A stretch of DNA of 64,000 bases, from contig JAFWLE010000009.1 in the NCBI GenBank assembly GCA_017511205.1, positions 21,341-85,340 on the forward strand, read 5' to 3'. Positions 36,066-44,627 of the stretch are shown piece after piece. Positions within the stretch are counted from its first letter, which is position 1. Every line of letters begins with the position of its first letter. The DNA comes from Candidatus Saccharimonadota bacterium (GTDB lineage: Bacteria; Patescibacteriota; Saccharimonadia; Saccharimonadales; Saccharimonadaceae). Position numbers and translations under genes: made by a program. Below the pieces are notes generated by a model. That model saw only the letters and a list, made by a program, of their open reading frames with translations, made no database searches and was not told where the DNA came from.

Positions 36066-37303
36066 TGCGTCAAAAAAACCTTGGTACTAGAAAAGAAATC
36101 GATTCAAAAAGCAACATTGCTATTGAAGTTTCAAATCTTTATAAAAGTTTCAAACTTCCCACCGAAAAGGCCTCCGGCTTAAAACAAGCTCTCTTCAACT
36201 TTTTCCGCGGCGTTAAAGGCTACAAAAAACAAGAAGTTCTAAAGGGCATCAGTTTCAAAGTTAAAAAAGGTGAATTTGTTGGCATCGTTGGGCGCAACGG
36301 TTCTGGTAAATCAACCCTACTCAAAATCTTAGCCGGTACTTATTACCCGGAAAAAGGCGAAGTTACTATCAATGGCAATCTAATCCCCTTCATCGAACTG
36401 GGCGTCGGTTTTAATCCAGAACTCACTGGTCGCGAAAATGTTTATCTCAACGGTGCCCTTCTTGGTTTCTCGCACAAAGAAATCGACGAAATGTATGATG
36501 ATATTGTTGAATTCGCTGAGCTCAAAGAATTCATGGACCAAAAACTCAAAAACTTCTCGTCTGGCATGCAGGTCCGCCTAGCTTTTTCTATCGCTATTAA
36601 AGCTCAAGGTGATATTCTAGTCCTCGATGAAGTACTCGCCGTTGGCGATGAAGCTTTCCAAGACAAATGTAATCAATTCTTTAACAAAATCAAAAAGGAT
36701 AAGAGCAAAACCGTTATTCTCGTTACTCACGCCATGGAGAACGTCAGACAATATTGTGATCATGCCATTCTCATTCGTGATGGCGTAATAGAAATCGACG
36801 GTAGCCCTAAAGATGTCGCCAATAGTTACAGTCTAGAAAACTCTGAAAGATACATCGAAGATCAAAAAGATAATCAACCAAAAACCAGCGAGTTTATCAA
36901 AAACCTTAATGTCAAACTTCTTTCAGCTAAAAAACCCACTCAGAATGATTCTATCAAAATAGAAATCACCTATGATGTCACAAAAAATATCAACACTTAT
37001 CTAGGCCTTTCTTTATGGGATATCAAACGAAACCAAAGTCTCATTAATAGCAATTCAAAATCACAAATCTGTAAAGGCAAAGGCCACAAAAAGATCACCT
37101 TTGAAACCAGCCCCTCCACAATCAATGATTCAAATATTCGCGTCAATGTTTCTGTCCGTGAAAAAGATGGTTCCATCCTAGCCTATTACCCAGACAGTAA
37201 ATCGCCTACCGTTGTCCTCAGACGCACAGACTACGAAAATATGGATCATAAAACCATCGATGCAGTTTTATTCCAACGAGGTAAATTCGATGTCAAAGAG
37301 TAA
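36065..37303 (+). CDS. ABC polysaccharide export ATPase with C-terminal cargo-binding domain (Wzt/TagH type)
   Basis: 412 aa. Walker A GRNGSGKSTLLKIL (about 78-91), then FIELGVGFNPELTGREN typical of this subclass, signature FSSGMQVRLAFSIAIKA, Walker B DILVLDEVLAVGDEAF. Residues about 275-400 form an extra beta-rich domain (DSIKIEITYDVTKNINTYLG, GHKKITFETSP), as in Wzt proteins that recognise the terminal modification of the polymer. It overlaps the next gene by 14 nt. Presence of a Wzt-like C-domain suggests that export is gated by a capping residue. Confidence 0.95.
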   Translation: MRQKNLGTRKEIDSKSNIAIEVSNLYKSFKLPTEKASGLKQALFNFFRGVKGYKKQEVLKGISFKVKKGEFVGIVGRNGSGKSTLLKILAGTYYPEKGEVTINGNLIPFIELGVGFNPELTGRENVYLNGALLGFSHKEIDEMYDDIVEFAELKEFMDQKLKNFSSGMQVRLAFSIAIKAQGDILVLDEVLAVGDEAFQDKCNQFFNKIKKDKSKTVILVTHAMENVRQYCDHAILIRDGVIEIDGSPKDVANSYSLENSERYIEDQKDNQPKTSEFIKNLNVKLLSAKKPTQNDSIKIEITYDVTKNINTYLGLSLWDIKRNQSLINSNSKSQICKGKGHKKITFETSPSTINDSNIRVNVSVREKDGSILAYYPDSKSPTVVLRRTDYENMDHKTIDAVLFQRGKFDVKE

Positions 37304-38543
37304 AAACAATAATAATGTTGCAATTATCTTTGATGACCTCACCGAATTCTTCGTTATGCGCCCTGCCATCGACGATATGAAAAAAGCAAAGATCAATGTT
37401 GATATCATTGTCCCATACGATAGTGGTTACAACGGTTTATCCGAATATACTTTTAAAGAAATTGTTAAACTCGGATACCACCCATTAAAAGATGCTCCAA
37501 AAGACAAAGAATATAAGGTCCTCCTAACACCATATCCCACCCTCGAAATTATTAAACGTACTAAATATATCTATCATTTAAGGTATTCATATGGCCCAAT
37601 GTCTGCTAAACCTGACCCCGTCTTCCTGCCAGAATGGAAAATCTACTACGATGGCATTTTTTCTTTTAATTCCTATGAACCACATTTCCTTAGCGCCTAT
37701 GGCAATAAATACCATTTACTCCCGTATTGGAAGTATAATAATTTCAAAAAAACCACCAAGTCAAAAACCAAGCCTAATCTTCTCATTTTGTCTACTTTCG
37801 GCACCGATATTAGCAATGTTAAACTATTCACAAAATCTGCAATCCAAGAAATTAAAAAACACTACCATATTATAGTTAAAGCCCATCACGCTACCCACTT
37901 TAATTCGGACCAAGATGATTCCCTTTCAATCCTTCAAGATATTGCAGATGATTTTTACGACTCTAGCACACCTTTAATCGACCTACTAGAAATTGCAGAC
38001 GTAGTCCTATCAGATAATTCTGGCGCTATTTTTGAGTCAATCTACGCTGGCATTCCTGTTGCCATTTTTTGTAAGAATCCCAATCAACGAAAACTTGGCA
38101 AAATCAACACTTTACAATACGAGCTAATTCAACAGAAAGTTTTACCGTACACTGATCGTGCCGACCAAGTTTTACCTTTACTTCAATCCATTCAGCCTTA
38201 CTCGGAAAAACAAAAGAAAATCAAATGGCAACTGTTCCCAAAATTCAAAGACAATTCTCCTAAGGAATTTACCAAAGTTATCAAGGAATATCTCGCTACC
38301 GACCAAGACTCAGATTATTATAAAGCCATTCATGATTTACTGGTAGACGAAGTCGATACCCTCCAGAATGCTATCAAAACCCACGAAACAAGAGTGCATG
38401 AACTAGAAGATACTGTCAATAAACAATCATTAACTATCCAAGAATTAAATAACGCAATCGATAATTTAAAACAGTCCACCAGCTGGAAAATCACCAAACC
38501 TTTAAGACAGTTAAAGCAAATTGGTAAAAAAGAAAGGAGCTAA
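37290..38543 (+). CDS. CDP-glycerol glycerophosphotransferase-like protein with C-terminal coiled coil
   Basis: About 417 aa from the ATG at 37290 (GAGG upstream). The polymerase core contains VVLSDNSGAIFESIYAGIPVA and LLILSTFGTDISNVKLF in the TagB/F pattern, though more diverged than 26626-27828. Residues about 355-400 form a coiled coil (LQNAIKTHETRVHELEDTVN) ending STSWKITKPLRQLKQ, a tail found on many polysaccharide transferases. The TagD-like gene follows at once, so CDP-glycerol or a similar CDP-linked donor is likely its substrate. Confidence 0.82.
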   Translation: MSKSKNNNNVAIIFDDLTEFFVMRPAIDDMKKAKINVDIIVPYDSGYNGLSEYTFKEIVKLGYHPLKDAPKDKEYKVLLTPYPTLEIIKRTKYIYHLRYSYGPMSAKPDPVFLPEWKIYYDGIFSFNSYEPHFLSAYGNKYHLLPYWKYNNFKKTTKSKTKPNLLILSTFGTDISNVKLFTKSAIQEIKKHYHIIVKAHHATHFNSDQDDSLSILQDIADDFYDSSTPLIDLLEIADVVLSDNSGAIFESIYAGIPVAIFCKNPNQRKLGKINTLQYELIQQKVLPYTDRADQVLPLLQSIQPYSEKQKKIKWQLFPKFKDNSPKEFTKVIKEYLATDQDSDYYKAIHDLLVDEVDTLQNAIKTHETRVHELEDTVNKQSLTIQELNNAIDNLKQSTSWKITKPLRQLKQIGKKERS

Positions 38544-38544
38544 A

Positions 38545-39000
38545 ATGGCTAAAGAAGAATCAAAAGAAATAATTGGCTACACCGCAGGAGTATTTGATTT
38601 ATTCCACATCGGCCATCTCAACCTACTCAAAAACGCCAAGGGGCTTTGCGATAAACTCGTTGTAGGCGTTACTGTCGATGAACTAGTTACCTATAAAGGT
38701 AAACACGCTATCATCCCCTTCGAAGATCGTATCGAAATCATTCGTAACATCAAATACGTCGATGCTGCCGTTCCTCAATACGATATGGACAAATTATCAG
38801 TCTGCAAAAAGCTTGGTGCCTCGATCCTCTTCGTCGGCGATGATTGGTACGGTACTGATAAATGGCAAGAATACGAAGAAGAATTCAAAAAAGCCGGCAT
38901 CAAAATCGTTTATTTCCCGTACACCAAAGGAGTTTCCAGTTCCAAAATTAGAGAAACCCTAAAAATCATGCGCGATAAAGCTCAAAATAAATCCGAGTAA
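38545..39000 (+). CDS. tagD: Glycerol-3-phosphate cytidylyltransferase-like (TagD)
   Basis: 151 aa from the ATG at 38545, chosen because AAAGGAG lies just upstream. GVFDLFHIGHLNLLKNAKG (with HxGH), VDAAVPQYDMDKLSVCK, FVGDDWYGTDKWQEYE and the C-terminal TKGVSSSKIRETL match the glycerol-3-phosphate cytidylyltransferase family, where the last motif is usually RTEGISTT. It would make CDP-glycerol for the polymerases at 26626 and 37290. The other cytidylyltransferase (29726) may make a second CDP-alcohol. Confidence 0.93.
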   Translation: MAKEESKEIIGYTAGVFDLFHIGHLNLLKNAKGLCDKLVVGVTVDELVTYKGKHAIIPFEDRIEIIRNIKYVDAAVPQYDMDKLSVCKKLGASILFVGDDWYGTDKWQEYEEEFKKAGIKIVYFPYTKGVSSSKIRETLKIMRDKAQNKSE

Positions 39001-39010
39001 GGCTAATTCT

Positions 39011-40327
39011 ATGAAGATCTGCGCTACTGGCGACCTCATGTTGCTAGAAAAATTCCCAAAGTCATACCAATACCAAAAAATCAAAGACGTCATCGATGGT
39101 TGTGACGTTAAAATCACCAATTTGGAATCTGTTATCTCAAATTTCGACTGTTTTGCGTCAACTTTCTGTGGTGGACAATGGATCAACTCAACTCCAGAAG
39201 TATTTGATGATGCCCTCAAATTTGGTTTTAATCTATTCGGCTGTGCCAACAACCATAGCATGGACTATTCCTTCGACGGGCTCTTATCAACCTATCAAGA
39301 ACTATCAAAAAGAAAGCTTTCTTTCGCCGGTATTGGAAAAACCTTAGACGAGAGCTCTAACCCTGCCATTTTAAATCTCAAAAACACCAAAATCGCCTTC
39401 ATTTCCGTCACCAGCACCTTCGTCGATTCAGCTAGAGCCGGTAACTCTAAAGACCCTATTCCAGCTAGACCTGGTGTTAACCCACTAAGAGTAAAAACTA
39501 AATACATCGTGACCCAGAAACACTTTGACGAGCTTCAGGAAATTGCTAAGAATACCTATCTTAATGGAGAACGGGATAATGCCAGAAAAATTGGCTCCTT
39601 ACCAAAAGAAGAAAAAAATAGTCTTAATTTTGGTGGACAATTCTTCGTTGTAGGAAAAAATGAAGGGAAAAGCACTTGCTGTGATGATCGAGACCTTTAT
39701 CGTATCCTAAAAGAAATCAAAAAAGCCAAAGAAGAATGCGATTATTGTCTCGTATCAGTTCATTCCCACCAAATCAAAAAAACCTCTTATACTGAGCCAG
39801 ATTATTTCCTAGAAGAGTTTGCTCATGCCTGTATTGACGCCGGTGCAAATGCCATCATAGGCAGTGGCACCCATCAACTCAAACCCATTGAAATCTACCA
39901 GGAACGTCCTATCTTTTATTCCTTAGGCAACTTTATCTTCGAAAGCGGCAAAGTCAAGCACCTCCCCGCCGACTTTTGGGATAAATATCGCTTCGACCAG
40001 AGCCTCAGCATGAAAGATGCTTTAAACATAAAAACCAAAAATGGTACCATCGGCCTCGAAACAGACAAAAATAATTATCTATCAGTTTTACCAATCATGG
40101 AATTTAAAGATGGTACTCTCACAAAGCTTGACCTTCTTCCCATCAGCCTTTCCTTTGAAGAAAAAACTCTTAAAGGTTTACCAGTTCCCGCTAATTTGGA
40201 TGATGCAGAAACCATTTATCATAAGCTACGAGCAATCAGCCAACCATATAACACTCAATTTTCTATGAATAATAATCAAATAAACGTTAAATTAATAAAT
40301 GAAAGGTCAAACTATGGAAGTAGATAA
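39011..40327 (+). CDS. CapA-like metallophosphatase-fold protein
   Basis: 438 aa. GDLMLLEKFPKS at the N-terminus, ITNLESVISNFD, FGCANNHSMDYSFDG, VSVHSHQIKK and GAGTHQLKP-like IIGSGTHQLKPIEIY follow the CapA (poly-gamma-glutamate capsule) pattern of the calcineurin-like fold. No signal peptide is seen, unlike most CapA. Its stop overlaps the start of the asparagine-synthetase-like gene by 14 nt, so the two act together. It could modify or help release an amide- or phosphate-bearing polymer. Function beyond the fold is inference. Confidence 0.85.
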   Translation: MKICATGDLMLLEKFPKSYQYQKIKDVIDGCDVKITNLESVISNFDCFASTFCGGQWINSTPEVFDDALKFGFNLFGCANNHSMDYSFDGLLSTYQELSKRKLSFAGIGKTLDESSNPAILNLKNTKIAFISVTSTFVDSARAGNSKDPIPARPGVNPLRVKTKYIVTQKHFDELQEIAKNTYLNGERDNARKIGSLPKEEKNSLNFGGQFFVVGKNEGKSTCCDDRDLYRILKEIKKAKEECDYCLVSVHSHQIKKTSYTEPDYFLEEFAHACIDAGANAIIGSGTHQLKPIEIYQERPIFYSLGNFIFESGKVKHLPADFWDKYRFDQSLSMKDALNIKTKNGTIGLETDKNNYLSVLPIMEFKDGTLTKLDLLPISLSFEEKTLKGLPVPANLDDAETIYHKLRAISQPYNTQFSMNNNQINVKLINERSNYGSR

Positions 40328-41363
40328 AAAGTATTGTTCTAGTTCTTTCCTCATGTATCGTATTGTCGACGATGAATCAAAGTGCTTTTCTTTAAAATAC
40401 CCACTAAACATGTACCCATTCCCTTCTAACCGTCAACCAATCAAAGACAGTGCAGAACTTGAAACTTTTCTAAAGACTCATCTTGCAGAAAAAATCAAAG
40501 GTAAGAAAGTCGGCCTTGCTCTAAGTGGCGGCATCGACTCCGCCATTCTGCTTAAATATATGCCAAAAGATGCAATTGCCTACACTTTTAAATGTATTGT
40601 ACCCGGCAAAGAAGTCACCGATGAATCCGGAAAGGCCCAAGATTATATTAAACACAGCGGCTTAAATCTCGAACACAAAATCGTCCCTATTTACTGGGAA
40701 GACCACGAAAAGTCCGCTCCACTTCTCATGAAACACAAAGGAGCGCCTATTCATTCCATCGAAGCCCAAATCTATAAAGCCGCTCTTCAAGCTAAAGCCG
40801 ACGGCTGCGATATTTTCGTCTTCGGCGAAACAGCAGATTGTATTTATGGTGGGCACAGCAATCTCCTGGCTAAAGACTATACTTTTGATGAATTTGTTCA
40901 AAGATGGTGTTTCCTTCTACCTTCCAAAGTTCTAAAAGAATCCGAGCTAATCCTCTCCCCCATCAAAGCCTTTGAGGAAAATGGCCACATCAATGTTCCC
41001 AAGTTTCTTACTCTCTTTGAAAGTAAAGCTTCGTATAACTCCTATGTCAACGCCTGTAAATTGGCTGGCATTGAATTCTATGCTCCCTACGCTGAAACCA
41101 TTATGAGTGAACCTCTAGATTTAGAACGTGTTAGAAAAGGCGAAAATAAATACATCATCCGCGAACTGTTTTCAAAACTTTATCAAGATCTCACGCCACC
41201 AGCCAAAGTCCCTATGCCACGTCCTATGAACGAATGGATGGAACACTGGTCAGGCCCCACCCGTCCAGAATTTTTGCCTCATTGCACCGATCAAATGACC
41301 GGCGACCAAAAGTGGCTCGTTTACGCTCTAGAACAATTCTTAAATATCATAGATGAATCCTAA
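40314..41363 (+). CDS. Asparagine-synthetase-like amidotransferase domain without glutaminase half
   Basis: 349 aa from the ATG at 40314 (AAAGG upstream). The PP-loop ATP site is GLALSGGIDSAILLKYM (about 65-81), then FGETADCIYGGHSNL, equivalent to the conserved GxGxDExFGGY of asparagine synthetases. There is no N-terminal Cys-dependent glutaminase domain; the first 50 residues are unlike it. Such proteins adenylate a carboxyl (or similar) group and join it to an amine. In this cluster a sugar acid or the polymer is a plausible substrate. It is coupled to the CapA-like gene. Confidence 0.83.
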   Translation: MEVDKKYCSSSFLMYRIVDDESKCFSLKYPLNMYPFPSNRQPIKDSAELETFLKTHLAEKIKGKKVGLALSGGIDSAILLKYMPKDAIAYTFKCIVPGKEVTDESGKAQDYIKHSGLNLEHKIVPIYWEDHEKSAPLLMKHKGAPIHSIEAQIYKAALQAKADGCDIFVFGETADCIYGGHSNLLAKDYTFDEFVQRWCFLLPSKVLKESELILSPIKAFEENGHINVPKFLTLFESKASYNSYVNACKLAGIEFYAPYAETIMSEPLDLERVRKGENKYIIRELFSKLYQDLTPPAKVPMPRPMNEWMEHWSGPTRPEFLPHCTDQMTGDQKWLVYALEQFLNIIDES

Positions 41364-41373
41364 AATAGAATAT

Positions 41374-42516
41374 CTATTTTAATAACTCTGTTACAAGCTT
41401 CAAGGCATTATAAATTGCCTTATCCATATCCCAATACTGATAAGCCCCCAACCTTCCACCTAACACTAAACCTGGATAACACTCTTTACATAATTTAACG
41501 TATTTTTGATATAACCCACGTGATTCTTCATTATCTACTGGATAGTAAGCTTCTCCACCTTTCTCGTAATCATTTGGATACTCTCTAGCTATAATCGATT
41601 TCTTTTGTTTAACTACTTCCGGCTGATGCACTTGATAAAACTTATAGTCATGTGTCCTAGTATATGGCACCTCGGCATCAGCCTCATTTATCACCGCTTC
41701 ACCTAGTCCTTCCTCAACTTTTTCTTCTTCAAATTTCAAAGATCTCCATGGCAAAACCCCTAGTTTGTAATCAAGCAGCTCATCAATTTGACCGCAATAC
41801 ACTATTTTTATCCCCTCAGGTAATTCATTTTTTAAGTCCTTAAAATCAACTCCTAATCTAATCTCTATATTCTCATGATCCAACATTTTCTCCACCATTT
41901 TAGTGTATCCATCCTTTGGTATACCTTGATGCTTCGCCGTCATGAAATATCTATTATCATGCGAAAATCTCACTGGAATCCTTTTTAAAATATCCGCCGA
42001 CAAATTTTTCGCTGACGTATTCCACTGTTTTTCTGTATAGTTCTTCAAAAAAGCTGTATAAAGTTTTTCGCCCACCAAACTAATTCCCTTTTCCTCAAAG
42101 TTTTTCGGCTCACTAATTCCTAATCGCTTAGCGTCTTTTTCGGCTTCCTCTGCCACAAATATTTCCGCCTCTTCTGCCGACATATCCGTGTTATAAAGCA
42201 TATTAATCGTATCAAGATTAATCGGCATTGGATAAAGCTTCCCGTCATGTCTAGTATCAACCGTATGCACATAATCGTTAAAATCTGTAAATTTCGTAAT
42301 GTATTCCCAAACCTCATCTAATTCTGTATGAAAAATATGTGAGCCATACTTATGCACCTCAATTCCCGTTTTATCATCCGTATATGAATAAATATTACCA
42401 GCCAAGTGCTCTCTTCTATCAATTACTAACACCTTTTTTTCCGCTACAGCTAGCCTCTCCGCCACTGTTGCGCCAAATATTCCCGCTCCCACTATTAAAT
42501 AATCATTTTCTTCCAT
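41374..42516 (-). CDS. glf: UDP-galactopyranose mutase
   Basis: 380 aa from the ATG at 42516; GGAAAGGAC lies upstream and the protein then starts MEENDYLIVGAGIFGAT. The FAD motif VGAGIFGATVAERLA, YKFGSHIFHT-like VHKYGSHIFHTELDEVW, YTEKQWNTSAKNL, RFSHDNRYF and GRLGAYQYWDMDKAI are mutase hallmarks. It converts UDP-galactopyranose to UDP-galactofuranose for surface glycan. It overlaps the glycosyltransferase gene upstream. Confidence 0.97.
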   Translation of the reverse strand: MEENDYLIVGAGIFGATVAERLAVAEKKVLVIDRREHLAGNIYSYTDDKTGIEVHKYGSHIFHTELDEVWEYITKFTDFNDYVHTVDTRHDGKLYPMPINLDTINMLYNTDMSAEEAEIFVAEEAEKDAKRLGISEPKNFEEKGISLVGEKLYTAFLKNYTEKQWNTSAKNLSADILKRIPVRFSHDNRYFMTAKHQGIPKDGYTKMVEKMLDHENIEIRLGVDFKDLKNELPEGIKIVYCGQIDELLDYKLGVLPWRSLKFEEEKVEEGLGEAVINEADAEVPYTRTHDYKFYQVHQPEVVKQKKSIIAREYPNDYEKGGEAYYPVDNEESRGLYQKYVKLCKECYPGLVLGGRLGAYQYWDMDKAIYNALKLVTELLK

Positions 42517-43465
42517 TTTTGTCCTTTCCAATTTTATTTATAGTCTTTACTATATCATCCTTCCACTTTATCAATTCTGATTCCGATGGCCTATATTCTT
42601 CAAAATAATCGTTTAAGAACCTCCTTGCTTCCTTCCCAATCTGCGAATAATATTTTTTATCCGAAGACCTATAAGAAAACCAAAAACTTGCTATCCATTG
42701 TCGCCAAAAAAGATCCTTATGTTGTTTCAAAAACCCAGTCTTCTTATAAAAATTAAACAGCTTTTCAGCTACTATTAGATGGTCCAAAGATTTTTTGTCA
42801 GCCGCAAAATTACTAGACATTATCGAACCTTCATGTCTAATATAATTATATAGTCGCTGATCCACAAAATAGATTGACTTCGCTACGCTCATGTACGCAT
42901 TGTAGAAATAAAAATCTTCATTATTCAGCCCATCCGGAAAACAAATATTGTGCTTCTTAATTATTTCTGTTCGGAAAATTTTATTACATACCGAACTATC
43001 TGTCGTTAGAATTATTTCATCATCAATCTCTTTCAAGCCATTAAAACGAATCTTATAATATTCCTCGTCACTCTCCTTCATCTCTTCATGTGCTTTGTAT
43101 ATCATGTTTAGTCCACAAACCGCTAAATCTGCCCTACTCTTTTCAATCGCATCCACCATATTCTCGCACATTTCCTTCTCATACCAATCATCACTGTCAC
43201 AAAACATCACAAATTTAGTTCTAACCGCATTTAGCCCACTATTTCTCGCCGCTGACCTACCACCATTTTTTTGATTGATTATCTTTATTTTCCAATATCT
43301 TCGTTTGTATTCCTTCAAAATCTCCAACGTACGGTCAGAAGAACCATCATTTACACAAATTATTCTGATTCTTTTTTGAGATTGATCAATTAAACTATCT
43401 AAGCATTTTCTCATAGTGTCTTCACTATTGTAAACCGGCACTATTACACTTACAGGAGACACCAT
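42503..43465 (-). CDS. Family 2 glycosyltransferase
   Basis: About 320 aa from the ATG at 43465, with AAAAAGG eight bases upstream. A longer form from a GTG at 43531 would overlap the previous gene's end and add 22 residues. SVIVPVYNSEDTMRKCLDSL, CVNDGSSDRTLEIL and FVMFCDSDDWYEKEM mark the GT2 fold; the C-terminal half (NEDFYFYNAYMSVAKSIYFV) closely matches the protein at 43521-44627, so the two arose by tandem duplication. Donor sugar unknown. Confidence 0.9.
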   Translation of the reverse strand: MVSPVSVIVPVYNSEDTMRKCLDSLIDQSQKRIRIICVNDGSSDRTLEILKEYKRRYWKIKIINQKNGGRSAARNSGLNAVRTKFVMFCDSDDWYEKEMCENMVDAIEKSRADLAVCGLNMIYKAHEEMKESDEEYYKIRFNGLKEIDDEIILTTDSSVCNKIFRTEIIKKHNICFPDGLNNEDFYFYNAYMSVAKSIYFVDQRLYNYIRHEGSIMSSNFAADKKSLDHLIVAEKLFNFYKKTGFLKQHKDLFWRQWIASFWFSYRSSDKKYYSQIGKEARRFLNDYFEEYRPSESELIKWKDDIVKTINKIGKDKNGRK

Positions 43466-43520
43466 CACACGCCTTTTTAAAAAGGACCCCACTCTCTTTT
43501 TTAAATAAGCCCAGTTTATT

Positions 43521-44627
43521 TCATTTAGCACTTCCTGCCGCTCCTTTTAGATTTTCTAATCTATCTAAAAGCTCTTCGTTTTTTACCGACAAATTTTCCA
43601 ACTCTGCATTTATATAATTCTGTTGTTTATAGTTCAAACTAACTTTTTTATAGACTTTCACCAACCCACTCCGTATTTTAAACTTAATTTTTCCGAAAAC
43701 ATCCCCATTCATTATATATTTTACTTCCCATTTTACACCCTTATCTTCCGGTCCCCATTCTTTATAATTATCTTTCAAAAAGCTCCTCGCCCTTCTTACT
43801 ATTTCTTCCTTATGTTGTTTAGACGAATGTTCTACCGAAAACCAAAAACTCATCACCCACTGTTTCCAAAACAAATCTCTATGTTTTTTTAGAAACCCAG
43901 TCTTCTTATAAAAATCAAACAATTTCTCAGCCACTAGTAGATGATCCATAGACATCTTATCAGCGGCAAAGTTACTCGACATAATTGAACCTTCTCGCCT
44001 GATATAATTATATAATCGTTGGTTCACATAAGAAATCGATTTTGCCACGCTCATATATGCATTATAGAAATAAAAGTCTTCATTATTCAGCCCCTCTGGG
44101 AATTTAATATCATATTTTTGAATGACACTCATCCTAAATATTTTATTTAAAACTGAAACGTCAGTTTTTAAAATTAACTCATCATGTATATACTGCTTCC
44201 CAACGTAATTCAAACGGTAATAATTTCTATCGCTTTCCTTCATCTCACTATGCGTCAAATATATTACGTTTTGAGTGCAAGTCGCTAAATCGCTTTCGTC
44301 CTCTTCGATTGTACTAAGCATTTTCTCGCACATTCTTTTTGCATAAAAATCATCACTGTCACAGAACATCACATATTCGGTGTCACACTTTAAAAGTCCA
44401 GCATTTCGCGCAGACGACAATCCACCATTTTTCTTGGAAACTACTAGAATCCTCTTATCCTTTTTTTCGTATTCTTTTAGAATCGCTAAGGAGCCATCAG
44501 TAGAGCCATCATCCACACAGATTATCTTTATATCTTTTTCAGTCTGACTAGTCAAACTATTAAGACACTTCGGTAAATACTCTTCTACATTATAAACCGG
44601 CACAATTACAGAAATTTTTGCTTTCAT
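43521..44627 (-). CDS. Family 2 glycosyltransferase
   Basis: 368 aa. ISVIVPVYNVEEYLPKCLNSL, IKIICVDDGSTDGSL and YVMFCDSDDFYAKRM are GT2 motifs. Residues about 150-270 parallel the neighbour at 42503-43465, with NNEDFYFYNAYMSVAKSI and GSIMSSNFAADK shared. The C-terminal 50 residues (YKQQNYINAELENLSVKNEE) form a coiled coil that the neighbour lacks. ATGA joins it to the gene upstream. Confidence 0.9.
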   Translation of the reverse strand: MKAKISVIVPVYNVEEYLPKCLNSLTSQTEKDIKIICVDDGSTDGSLAILKEYEKKDKRILVVSKKNGGLSSARNAGLLKCDTEYVMFCDSDDFYAKRMCEKMLSTIEEDESDLATCTQNVIYLTHSEMKESDRNYYRLNYVGKQYIHDELILKTDVSVLNKIFRMSVIQKYDIKFPEGLNNEDFYFYNAYMSVAKSISYVNQRLYNYIRREGSIMSSNFAADKMSMDHLLVAEKLFDFYKKTGFLKKHRDLFWKQWVMSFWFSVEHSSKQHKEEIVRRARSFLKDNYKEWGPEDKGVKWEVKYIMNGDVFGKIKFKIRSGLVKVYKKVSLNYKQQNYINAELENLSVKNEELLDRLENLKGAAGSAK

